Of a stretch of DNA of 64,000 nucleotides, positions 55,016 through 64,000 are shown piece by piece. The stretch spans positions 147,515,010-147,579,009 of the forward strand of contig CM077167.1 of assembly GCA_039583875.1 (NCBI GenBank). The letters are read 5' to 3'. The notes under the pieces were generated by a model, which was not told the origin of the DNA, made no database searches, and saw only the letters and a list, made by a program, of their open reading frames with translations. Positions within the stretch are counted from its first letter, which is position 1, and the number at the start of each line of letters is the position of its first letter. Position numbers and translations under genes: made by a program. This DNA is from Platanthera guangdongensis (Eukaryota; Streptophyta; Magnoliopsida; Asparagales; Orchidaceae).

Positions 55016-57645
55016 TTTTTCGAGTCGTTATTTTGAACCATGGAAATCTATTAATTTTACCTTTATCTATATATCTATAACAAAAAATTAAAATGGCCAA
55101 CAAAAAATAATACTACTAATAATAATATAATAATAATACTAATAATAATATCATCCTAAAAAAAAACTTTAAAAAATGAATTTTTAAGTTTATTTTATAC
55201 TTATATTTTCATATATATTTATCTAAAAAAACAAAAAAGAAATAGCGTTGTTTCCAAAAAAAATTTTAAAACCTATAAAACTAAACATTTGAAAAACCTA
55301 TAAAACAAAAAAATCTAAAAAATGAAAAAACTTAAAACAAAATTTTCATTATTTTTATGAAAATAATAAAACACTACAAAAAAAAACAAAAATCTAAAAA
55401 TCTAAAACCTAAAAAAAACTCTAAAAAAATCTAACACACAAAAAAAAACAAAAAACCCACAAAAAAATCTAAAAACCCAAAACAATAACTCTAAAAACAA
55501 AACATAACCTAACTAAAAAACTGACTAAAAAAATTCAAAACCTACTTAAAAACACCAAAAAATATAATAATTTGATTTTTAAAAATGTATATTAACTTAT
55601 TTTATTTGTTTTATTTTAATTCGACGCGCTTCAACTATTGTGCGCGCTTGGGGTCGCATTTTTGTCCACGCTCTTGTAGCTAAGACGTTAGCTACTTCGA
55701 GTCACCCCCACTTGCCCCCGTACCGCCCACAACCTTTTCGCCGAATTTTTCTTTTTCGTTTTTCTGTTACATTTTTTTGCTTTTACTACTAATAATGCAG
55801 GGTTATCAATAAAATGCCTCCCCGACCTCATCTCAGGGAAGTTCCTACCCCCTCGCTTTTCATTTTGTACATATTATATTTTGTCTATTATCGTTCCGCA
55901 TACTTACACTGCAACATTAGAGACAATGTTGGGTTTAAGTATGATGGTGTTTTCGTATTTCTTTATTTCTGCACTTTACAAAAACTCATCAAAACTTACA
56001 AAAAAATTACAAAAATTAAAACATAAAAAATTTTCCTTGTTTTTTATTATCATAAAACTCAAAAAAATCATAAAACACAAAAAAATCACAAAAAACTTAT
56101 AAAACATCAAAAAAATCTTATAAAACATAAAAAAAATTCAAAAAAATTTTCTTTTCCTTTGTAAATAAGTTTTTGTAAAAATAAATCTCTCTTCCCCCCA
56201 TCTTCTTATTTATAAAAGCTCGCCTTTTTAGCAAGCCCGCGGCGTTCGACTCATCGAACCAACCACCTAAATAAGAGTCTGTTCGCGGGCATTCGAGTTT
56301 TTACTTTGTACATTTTTATACAAAAATCTCTCTTTCCTCCCTCTCTTCTTCTTTGTAAAAATTTTTCTCTTTCCCCCTCTTCTTTATACATAACACTTTT
56401 TTCTCTCCCCCTTCTTAAAAATTTGATAAAAAAACTAAAAAATCAAAAAAAAAAAAATTTGAAAATAAAAAAACCCTAAAAAGATAAAAATCAAAAATCC
56501 TAAAAAGATTATAAACAAAAATTCAAAAAAAAAAGATGATAATCAAAATTCCAAAAAAGGGATAAAACCCCTAAAATTCCAAAAAATGTTTTGTTAATTT
56601 TGTAACAAATAAAATTGAATATCCCACATGTTAACTCTTTTTGCTTTCCAAAAATCTAGTTTCGAGTTAATTTATATGCGAATTTTACTTATTCTTTGTT
56701 TACTATTCGTTTATTAATTAAAGTTCGATAGATTTAAAATTTTTTTTATGTTTTTTCCTTATAATAGGGAACATGTTTTTCACCACCACTTCTAATTTTT
56801 ATAAATAAAAGCTCGTCTTTTATGTTAGAAAATAACAACCGTGGATTTCAATTATTTCTTCTTCATTCTTTTAGAAACATAGGAACATTCATTTTAAAAA
56901 GGTTTCTCTCAAAATTGTTTTATTAAAATCTATTTTTCTTTTTGAAAAAATAAACTCACCTCTATTTTTTCATGTCTCACTTGACATGCTTACCCATATT
57001 TTATCCCTTAAAAGACCTTATGTCAATAGGAATAAGATTTCATTCCGTAAACATAGGCACCCAATATTTAAAAAGATTATATGTTATGGAGTAAGATGAT
57101 AAAATTCATTACTTCTACACATATACATTGGGTTATATTTTATTTATGAAGTTGAAAAAATGATATTAGGAAAACAAGATTTCATTTTCCTAATAATCCA
57201 AAAAGGAAAAAATATATAGAGGTTCTAGAAAAAATTACCTCGCCTCTAAATCCAAGCCCTCTTCATAAACCACCGAACCACTTATCTTATTTCTATAATT
57301 CTAGAATTAATCTAAAATTTTTTGAGAGCATAATCTTTAAATTACATTATTTACTTTAACTTTTTTAAGCTAAAGTTTTTTTATATCATTTCAATCCATC
57401 TTTGTTAGACTAACAAAAATAAATTTTTGCTTTCTATTTATTTTATCTAGAAGTTTTTTTTTAAACTCTTTCTCTATTTATAACATTTTCATAATTTAGG
57501 ATTTAATTCTTTAACCCTGGATGTTTATTTTGATCTTACTTTTAATTAAGTCAAGCGCTAGCTAAACTTAGAATTTCTTTAATTCCTTATAAGTTCATCT
57601 CCAACTTTTGCACTGCAATAACAAAAGCTTAAGTATGTGGGTATT
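55016..57645 (+). other. L1 internal region, non-coding
   Basis: Mostly A/T-rich simple sequence with many A-runs. A short GC-richer island (55620-55740), an ATG context at 55814 ('MPPRPHLREVPTPS', perhaps a gag start remnant), and GACAATGTTGGGTTTAAGT at about 55922 resemble fragments of a Tat-type leader, gag start and 3' UTR joined by loss of the coding part. A second GC-rich patch lies at 56220-56300. TTAAGTATGTGGGTATT just before 57646 is a degraded polypurine region. No domain-bearing frame is present. Confidence 0.65.
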
Positions 57646-57804
57646 TGATAAATTGTAAATATACGTATTTTTGTGTACATTAATTTAGTCATTTTCATTT
57701 ATTTTTGTCATTTTACCTGTTTTTGTTTAATAAATTGGTCCTTTTATTGTAAATATTTTGCTAACTTAATTTATTTTATGTTTCAGATAATGGTCAAATA
57801 TTGA

Positions 57805-58400
57805 CCCGACACGCCCGTTTCTGCAAAACCGACATGCCCGTGTCATCTCCGATCGACGATCAAGACTCGCGATCGACGAATTCCACTCGACGTTCGTCGA
57901 AACACCCGACACGCCCAGCGTCACGCCCGTGACCAAGGGTGTGACTTCTCCAGCAAGCTTGACGAAAATTCCGCTCGACGATTGTCCGCTCGACGATCGG
58001 CGACCAACATGACATGCCCGTGGCAGCCAACATGACACGCCCGTGGCAGCCAACACGACACGCCCGTGTCCATCCCTATCGACGATCAAGGCTTCCAGCT
58101 CGACGAATCACGCTCGACGTTCGTCGACCCACCCCGACACGCCTAGCGTCACGCCCGTGACCTAGGGCGTGCCCTTCTCCACATGGCCGACAAGATGCTG
58201 CCGGCGCCATTTCGATGAACCCACGCCTAGTTCTACCTCCCCAACACGCCCATAGTCACGCCCGTGACCTGGGGCATGACCGTCGCGTGAACGACACGTG
58301 TCCTGCCGAAGTCAACCAAGCCGTCACCTCGCCAGATCGAATCTTCAATAGTGTTGACACTCCCCCTGACACGCCCGTGTCAGAGGGCGTGTCCCGTGAA
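57805..58400. repeat. L1 right LTR array of GACACGCCCGTGTC and TCGACGAA motifs
   Basis: Counterpart of 52336-52905. One unit (GACACGCCCGTGGCAGCCAA-like) is duplicated here relative to the left copy, showing that motif number changes within the array. Confidence 0.83.
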
Positions 58401-58516
58401 ATGTTTTTCCTATAAATTCCAGCCTTCTGCTTGTAATCTTGTTCAACTTTTTGGGCCATTTTGCGAAGGTGTTATGCTGCATAGATGTATTCCAAATGTT
58501 ATGTAAGGGATTTTCT

Positions 58517-58588
58517 AGGTGTGCCTGCAGCCAGAACTCAAACTGGCCCAAAACATCCCCTTTTCACCTTTGAGTTTCGGGGCGTTAC
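58517..58588. other. 72-bp insertion in L1 right LTR
   Basis: Absent from the left LTR and flanked by ATTTTCT on both sides (58510-58516, 58589-58595). It ends with TTTCGGGGCGTTAC, which resembles the 3' end of gypsy LTRs (...GGGGCGTTACA). It may be an LTR fragment or filler DNA from break repair. Confidence 0.6.
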
Positions 58589-59838
58589 ATTTTCTCCCCC
58601 CCTCTCTCTCTTATTTTCATTTTTGCTTTGTAATAATCTTTTAGTATTAATAAAAATTGTAGTTTTTCTCCGTTATATGTTTTTGGAATGGATCTAAGCA
58701 ACTCTCCCTTTAGCAATCTTATTTTTACTTGTTTTTCTTTTGTTTTGTTTTCGTTCTTTTTTATACGTGTGTGTAAGTGTATGAGTATGATTTTTACTTT
58801 GAGGTTTTCATTGTTTTACTTAGACTTGTTTAGATTAGGTTTTTATAGCTTTCTATTTCATCGCTATAGATCCGTAAAAATGTCTTGAAAGTGATTTTCA
58901 TTTTTTCACTAACTTAGATTTTCATTTTTATGTTGCAAAACTTTTCTTACTTTTTTTACTTTATTTGCACTTTTTTATCGCTTTTATGGAGTTATAGGAA
59001 TGATTATATAGTTGTTTTAATTTTTCGAGCATTTCAATTTTCATTTAAAACTTTTGTCCGTCTAATTTTTTCGTCTTCTTTTTATTCATTTCTACCGCAT
59101 TCTAGCAGTAGAAATGCAGTCGTTTTAATTTTTAGATAACTTAGTTTTTATTAATTTCTGTACGTGTGCGCATTTATTTCTGCCTACTCTTTAAGAGTTA
59201 AATGGCACTTTGTTTTCAGTAGAGTGTGTGCGTTTTCAATTAAGTAGAGTGAGTTTGTTTTACTTTTCGTAGAGTGAGTGCATTTATTTTCTCCTACTCA
59301 TTTGAGTAGGACCCGCATTTATTTTTCCCTACTCATTTGAGTAGGATTTGTGTGCGTGAGTTTACTTTCATGTCGAGTAGAGTGCGTGAGTTTTAATTTC
59401 TGTCGAGAGTGTGCGTGTGTTGCATTTATTTTTTCCTACTCCTTTGAGTAGGATTCACTTTTATTTTCTCCCGCCCACACATTTGCGCCGGAACTCGCAC
59501 TTTACTGCTTTCATTTCAGTCCTACTCGTTTGAGTAGAACTTACAATTTTCAGCTTTTCTTTACAGCTTTCCTTTACCGCTTTCATTTACTGCTTTCCTT
59601 TTCTGCTTTTTCTCGCTGCCGTCCCCATTCCGATGAGTGGCTAACCATTCTTAGCCCTCAGTATCAAAGAGCATTGGGACAAATAAAATAGCTTTAAATA
59701 ATTAAAGGTCCTTACTTTCTAATTAATTAAAATTACTTAAGGTTTGCCCGGGGTTTACGACGCGTAGGACCACATATCGATGTGTGGACCCTATTTCCGT
59801 AGTCCATAGGCTAGCTAGCCGAGAGGCCGTGCGTATTG

Positions 59839-59887
59839 TAAGACCCCCCCTCCCGGATCCCAAAACATGGCATAAAGGGGGGTCTTA
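59839..59887. other. Inverted repeat at the G3 edge
   Basis: TAAGACCCCCC at 59839 pairs with GGGGGGTCTTA at 59877-59887, an 11-bp perfect stem with a loop of about 27 bases, right at the element boundary. Confidence 0.8.
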
Positions 59888-60847
59888 TGCCCAGAAAAGC
59901 CGCCTTGCGGTAGCATTAGCACACGGGCTAACATGTACCACAAGACGCCTATTCCGCCGGCTACAATCAATATCAATATGAACATGCCAGCCCAACCATA
60001 ATATAAGCAAGAAGAAGTCAAATCCACACTAAGCAATAATGTCCAAATACATTAAATAAGAGAAGCTAAAACATGCTTCTTCAATATCAGAGTACAACTA
60101 CAACATTGCCCAAACGGGCTACATCAAAATCTCACAACACTCACATCTGTAACCGACGATAGCGACAACACCGTCATATCAGGCCCTGTCGTCTTGGCCT
60201 GGCTATCCTGCTGCAAAGTCTGCGGCTGCTCTACCTCCGGGGTGACCTCATAAAAAGGAAGACGTAGCAACTGTTAGTCGAAAGACTAAGTGGCTTCACA
60301 TCCACTCCTCCGGCGACTCCTCGGCACCGGGCGGAGAAAGGGACAAGGGTACAAGTATTATAAGCAGTAAAACATGTACAAACAGGTGGTGATGGTATAA
60401 TAAGATTAATAACATTTATTCTAGCAGTTCTACATAAACAATAATAACTACCAAGTACAAGTATTTACAACAGGAAAGTAACTTAACTTATAAGGATGCT
60501 CATACAAGCTTATAAGTTAAGGATCGGGTTACATAAAAGTAACTCATCGCATAAGAGTGCCCATACAAACTTATACGATGAGGATCTTGTTGTGCAATGT
60601 TATGAAATGATATGTATGCTATGCAATGACTCACCCATGATCACACACATGCAATTGTTATGCCAACATAGACTATAGTTCCCACAATTCGAGCAGGTAG
60701 CTAACCTCTCAGGCGTCAGCCGCCATGGCCAGACGGTGACAATAGAGCGGGCATCTCTACTACTAGGCGGGTATCCTCACTACTTAACCTAGGCCACCGT
60801 ACGCCTCAATGCTAAGAACACAACAACGGAGCCCATGCGTACTATGG

Positions 60848-61245
60848 TCCAGCGGGAGCCTCGGGTAGATGTACACCGAGGACCAAGCCTCGAACTGACC
60901 TTGTGTGACCTGGAAGGAGCCTCGGAAGTAAGCACGAGGACCAAGCCCAACCGTTCACCTAGCACGGAAGGAGCCCCGGGACGTAGACACCGAGGACCAA
61001 GCCCAACCGCCCAAAGTCTAACTGTCAACTCCCATCAGTATGACGATCAGCGAGCCCGTAGGCCTGCCACACTATCCTTAACCCAGGATTACGACACCGC
61101 GTGTCGACTCTCACCACATGCAAATTCCACAACACCGTGGCATGGAAGGGGCCACATAAGTAAGCACGAGGACACATCCCAACCATCCACTTGGCACGGA
61201 AGGAGCCCCGAGACGTAGACACCGTGGACCAAGCCCAATCGTCCA
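60848..61245. repeat. Diverged tandem units in G3
   Basis: Units built on GGAAGGAGCC(C/T)CGG ... CGAGGACCAAGCCCAACC recur at about 60848, 60912, 60967, 61144 and 61198, spaced about 55-64 bases within two clusters. Alternate units read GTAGACACCG or GTAAGCACG in the middle, suggesting a higher-order two-unit pattern. Confidence 0.75.
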
Positions 61246-61591
61246 TCCATACCTCATTTCAACATTAACTCAACTAGTGACGGCCAACGCCGCACTTACA
61301 TCCCTCCACAATACTACCCATAGGGAGACTGCGCTCTAAGTATTGGACTATTACATTTCATTCTAACCATCATACATGCTTATAGCCATGGTTTATCCTT
61401 CTATTTGTCATTCAAAATGGTTTCAACATATAACAAACATGATGCACATTAATAATAATCTACCAATTTGTATCCAGTCATTTCATTCATCATATTATAA
61501 ACATGGTTCATAATTATAATAATCTACCAATTTTAGCAAGCCATATCATGCATTAAAGCTTGCTCCACAATTCACTTTTATGAAATCTAAT

Positions 61592-63350
61592 TGAAAGAAT
61601 TGGTTTCAAGATGTTCTAAACACCTAGAGGGGGGGGGGGGTGAATATGTTCAATTCTTTTTCTGACTTAGGCAGATAATTCTATCTAGTTTAACAATGTA
61701 TTTAGCAGAAAATACAACACAGCATTCACATACACAACATTCACAGATTGCACACCAGTTTTATAGTGGTTCCCCAAATGATGGGTACATCCACTTTCCC
61801 CCTTCGCCTATCTAGTAGTGTACTAGATTCGGCCTAACTTCCTTCCTTCTTCTCAGATCCTCAGACCTTACAGCTCAGAACCAAGACTGGTTCCTACAAC
61901 TCAGAGTGAATCCACACTCCTACAACTCAGGCACAAGCCCTACCTCAACCTCTTCCACAAGCCTACAACTCAGAGTGACACCCCACTCCTACAACTCAGG
62001 CAATAGCCCTACCTCAGCCTCTTTCACTGGCCTACAACTCAGGGAACAGATTCCCATACCTCAGGCACTCAGCCCTACCTCAGCCTTTATAACTTAGGCT
62101 TATAACTCAGAGATGTAAATCTCCTACACTCAGATCTATTATAGATCCTACAAAAATTATTGATGAAAAGATGTTGATATCTTTAACCAGATGGAGAGAG
62201 AATTGGTTGAAGGCTTCTTGATCAGTTCTTGATAGAACTGATTTCTAAAGGATCAACCTGTCTTAGCTTTCTTCAAAGCTTCTTAAATCTGAACAAAGTA
62301 GGGTTGATCTTCTTGATGTTGGAGTTGATCTTCAATCAGCTTCCTTCAGAAATTAATCTGAATTATTCTTCAGACTTGATCTGAATTCTTCAGGCAGATT
62401 GTTCATAATCTGCCTTCACTGGATGAGAACTTCTCTCCTTCTTGTTTTTCTCTCTTTACAATCTATTGACTGTTTCTTCTTTCTCTTCTTCTGGATTCTC
62501 AATCCTTTAGAGATTATAATTGATTGGCTTGATTAACTTTTCTCTGTTCTGTATGTGTTGTTCTTCTTATTGTTCTTGTTGTTGTTGAGAGAGCACATCT
62601 ATATATATAGGCTTCATCCATGGTAACCAGCTGTTCCGGTTTCATACAGTCTTCTGACACCTCTGACAGATGTGACAACAATGTCAGTAATGACAGCTGT
62701 CAAGTATTCAGTTATATTACTTCAGCCTTCATTGGACTTTGACTTAGCAGCAGAGAATGTCGACTGAATACTTCATATGTGTCGACACACATAGTACATG
62801 TGTCGACACAAGTCTTGTTGTTGTCGACACAGCTTCACTTTTACTTCTCAACATAGCTTCTGTGGAATGTGTCAACACAAGTCCTGTGTGTCGACACAAA
62901 CACTCATTCTCTTGACAAAGTTGGTGTCGACTGAATTCTGGTGTGTGTCGACAGAATTCTGGAATATGTTTACAGCTTCTCTGTGTGTCGACACAACTCC
63001 TGATAATGTCGACACAACCTGGCCCTTAGTGTCAACAAAGCGTTGTCGAAAGAGTTTCTGTGTGTCGACTCAAATTCTGGGTGTCGACACAATCTGTCCC
63101 TTGGTGTCGACACAACGTTGTCGACAGATTTTCTGTGTGTCGACACAAATTCTGGGTGTCGACACAATCTAGCCCTTGGTGTCGATACAACCATTCCCAA
63201 GTGTCGACACTTGTACTTAGAAAATTTTCCTTTCTATTTACTTAACCTGCACATGATAACTCAACACAACATCAAATACAACTTGATGCATATCATTGAT
63301 TTAGGTGAGACTTCTCCAAATCTGGCACACATTTTCCAATGTACCCAACA
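61592..63350 (-). repeat. S5 3' LTR (1759 bp)
   Basis: Starts TGTTGGGTACATTGG at 63350 and ends ATTCTTTCA at 61592, the same ends as S3. The G-run (about 61628-61639) and the CTCCTACA/ACTCAG-rich block (61860-62130) match S3 in position. Confidence 0.87.
62755..63215. repeat. S5 LTR array of GTGTCGACAC
   Basis: About fifteen to twenty GTGTCGACAC or one-mismatch copies in 460 bases, plus a local duplication of about 80 bases (63040-63120 and 63120-63190) carrying several motifs each. The spacer sequences differ from S3, although the motif is the same. Confidence 0.9.
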
Positions 63351-63363
63351 ATCTCCCCCTATT
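63351..63363 (-). other. S5 polypurine tract
   Basis: AATAGGGGGAGAT on the minus strand immediately before the LTR, as in S3. Confidence 0.83.
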
Positions 63364-63613
63364 TGGAAAAGTCATAACACTTAGTCAATGATATACATCA
63401 CTTATAATAAAATTAACAATATGATGTATAAAAACATTCAATGACAGGGAAACATATAAACAAAACAAGTAAATAATATCATCGCAGAATATGATACAAG
63501 CATAACAAGCATGAATCATTATTTTGTTTAACTTCACAAAAGTTTGTTGACAATAGATTACATGGAGTTTAAAACTGAAGATTACAATGTTATAAAAATC
63601 TAGTCAATTTATC

Positions 63614-64000
63614 CTAAGGCTGATGAGGCTCTTTGATCACTATGCCTTTTCCAGACTGGACCCTTACTTGTACTGGTGCTTCAGTATCTTCAGTTGGCTT
63701 CTTGCCTTTGAGATCCTTCTTCTTAAGTCCTTCAGCCTTAACTTTTTGCCTTTCAAAATAGTGATAAGGCTTGGGAAAGTATTTACTGGGCTCTATAGCT
63801 GTAGCAGGTATTTTCCCAGCCTTGTGATCCCGTCTGAACTGATGTATCATATCTTATCTTTGCAGATATTTGTTCCACTCAATTTCAGAATACCACTTGC
63901 CTCTATCATGCATTTTGTCTTTGATAGCTTTCCAGACAGTAAGTATTATATTTCTAGAGGTTGGACTCCATCTTTCAAAATCAGGCTTTAGTTCAGCCTA
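63614..64000 (-). pseudogene. S5 extra 3' ORF, C-terminal end
   Basis: Ends 'YFPKPYHYFERQKVKAEGLKKKDLKGKKP ... QSGKGIVIKEPHQP' with the stop at 63614, closely matching S3 and S4. A stop near 63853 separates it from the upstream portion ('PDFERWSPTSRNIILTVWKA'-like). It continues past the window edge, so integrity cannot be judged. Confidence 0.68.

Larger units (their letters stand above)
52171..59836 (+). mobile_element. Large non-coding LTR retrotransposon L1 (LARD-like), tRNA-Asp primed
   Basis: Two copies of an LTR of about 2.8 kb (52171 and 57646, both starting TGAT(G/A)AATTGTAAATA) flank about 2.6 kb of AT-rich sequence without retroelement domains. After the first LTR is a tRNA-Asp-type primer site, as in Tat/Athila gypsy elements. 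The right LTR is cut at 59836 by G3. L1 inserted into S4 gag; GTAAG at 52166-52170 is the left half of the possible target duplication. The combination fits a large retrotransposon derivative moved by another element's proteins. Confidence 0.82.
57646..59836 (+). repeat. L1 right LTR, interrupted
   Basis: Starts TGATAAATTG and matches the left LTR to GTGCGTAT at 59836, then switches to G3; about 730 bases of the LTR are absent. It contains the motif arrays (57805-58400 and 59293-59538), a 22-base duplication near 58009-58060, and a 72-base insertion at 58517-58588 not found in the left LTR. Confidence 0.85.
59837..61591 (-). mobile_element. Gypsy-type LTR fragment G3
   Basis: On the plus strand it starts TGTAAGACCCCCC; read on the minus strand it ends ...GGGGTCTTACA, like the 3' ends of chromovirus LTRs. 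It interrupts L1's right LTR after CGTAT. No protein domain is present in the 1.75 kb. It contains a hairpin at the edge and a set of short tandem units (60848-61245). Its other end meets the S5 LTR. Orientation and class are inferred only from the terminal bases. Confidence 0.5.
61592..64000 (-). mobile_element. Sirevirus S5, 3' end only
   Basis: Minus strand: C-terminal part of the extra 3' ORF, polypurine tract and complete 3' LTR. The rest lies beyond the right edge. It belongs to the S3/S4 family but is clearly diverged from both. Confidence 0.85.

Noticed and set aside
55016..57645. Possible host gene or promoter in the L1 internal region
   Set aside because: The sequence is A/T-rich with short frames only, bounded by a primer site and LTRs; no exon-like structure is visible.
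60496..61246. Open frames in the G3 fragment
   Set aside because: They follow the tandem units and have no retroelement or host domain.

Overview
The window is plant nuclear DNA made almost entirely of nested LTR retrotransposons; I see no host gene, tRNA or rRNA. Sirevirus-type Ty1/copia elements, a Tat-lineage Ty3/gypsy element with an extra RNase H, a chromodomain gypsy element and a tRNA-Asp-primed non-coding element together indicate an angiosperm, probably a transposon-rich (pericentromeric or intergenic) region. The species cannot be named from this sequence. A 500-base run of N (27028-27527) is a scaffold gap. Element names below (S1, S3, S4, S5, CB, G1, G2, G3, L1) are mine.

Left third (1-25643). 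A minus-strand copia element, CB, is the oldest layer: its 5' LTR is at 24437-25643 and its gag runs down from about 24347. CB is interrupted three times: by a segment of about 1.9 kb carrying an intact 407-residue acidic zinc-knuckle ORF (22601-23824); by the chromovirus G1 (9455-21437, plus strand, target duplication GACAG/GACGG); and by Sirevirus S1 (1-9380, minus, 3' end outside the window). G1 and S1 entered the CB integrase only 74 bases apart. G1 has a rearranged 5' LTR with an inverted middle segment, and a 308-bp solo-LTR-like insertion in its RNase H region.

Middle (25701-33565). A second copy of the CB-type LTR lies head to head with the first and runs into the gap. Beyond the gap is a decayed Tat-type gypsy element, G2: gag, protease, RT, RNase H, archaeal-type RNase H, integrase, then a 3' UTR with tandem units of exactly 147 bp.

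Right half (33566-64000). Sirevirus S4 (minus) is split inside its RT gene by a related, younger Sirevirus, S3 (38668-50258), and again near its gag/protease boundary by the non-coding element L1 (52171-59836; LTRs of about 2.8 kb, tRNA-Asp primer site). L1's right LTR is broken by a gypsy LTR fragment G3 (59837-61591), next to which lies the 3' LTR and 3' ORF end of another Sirevirus, S5 (61592-64000).

Three patterns stand out. (1) Nearly every LTR family carries its own dense array of short, mostly palindromic motifs: GTGTCGACAC in S3/S4/S5, TTCGTCGA-type in S1, ACACGGGCGTGT plus TCGACGAA in both G1 and L1, CCTACTCATTTGAGTAGG in L1, GCGGACTG in CB. In S1, S3 and S4 the motif recurs in internal spacers of the same element, and some motifs are shared by unrelated lineages. 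(2) In S1, S3 and S4 the gag/protease boundary has a stop codon followed within 4-6 codons by a splice-acceptor-like TTGCAG|GT preceded by CTAAC or TTAAC; in S3 and S4 it is immediately followed by a donor-like GTRAGT. (3) The Sireviruses carry a long extra ORF after pol, with a domain resembling the 'putative plant transposon protein' family plus a coiled coil, in the place where other Sireviruses have an env-like ORF.
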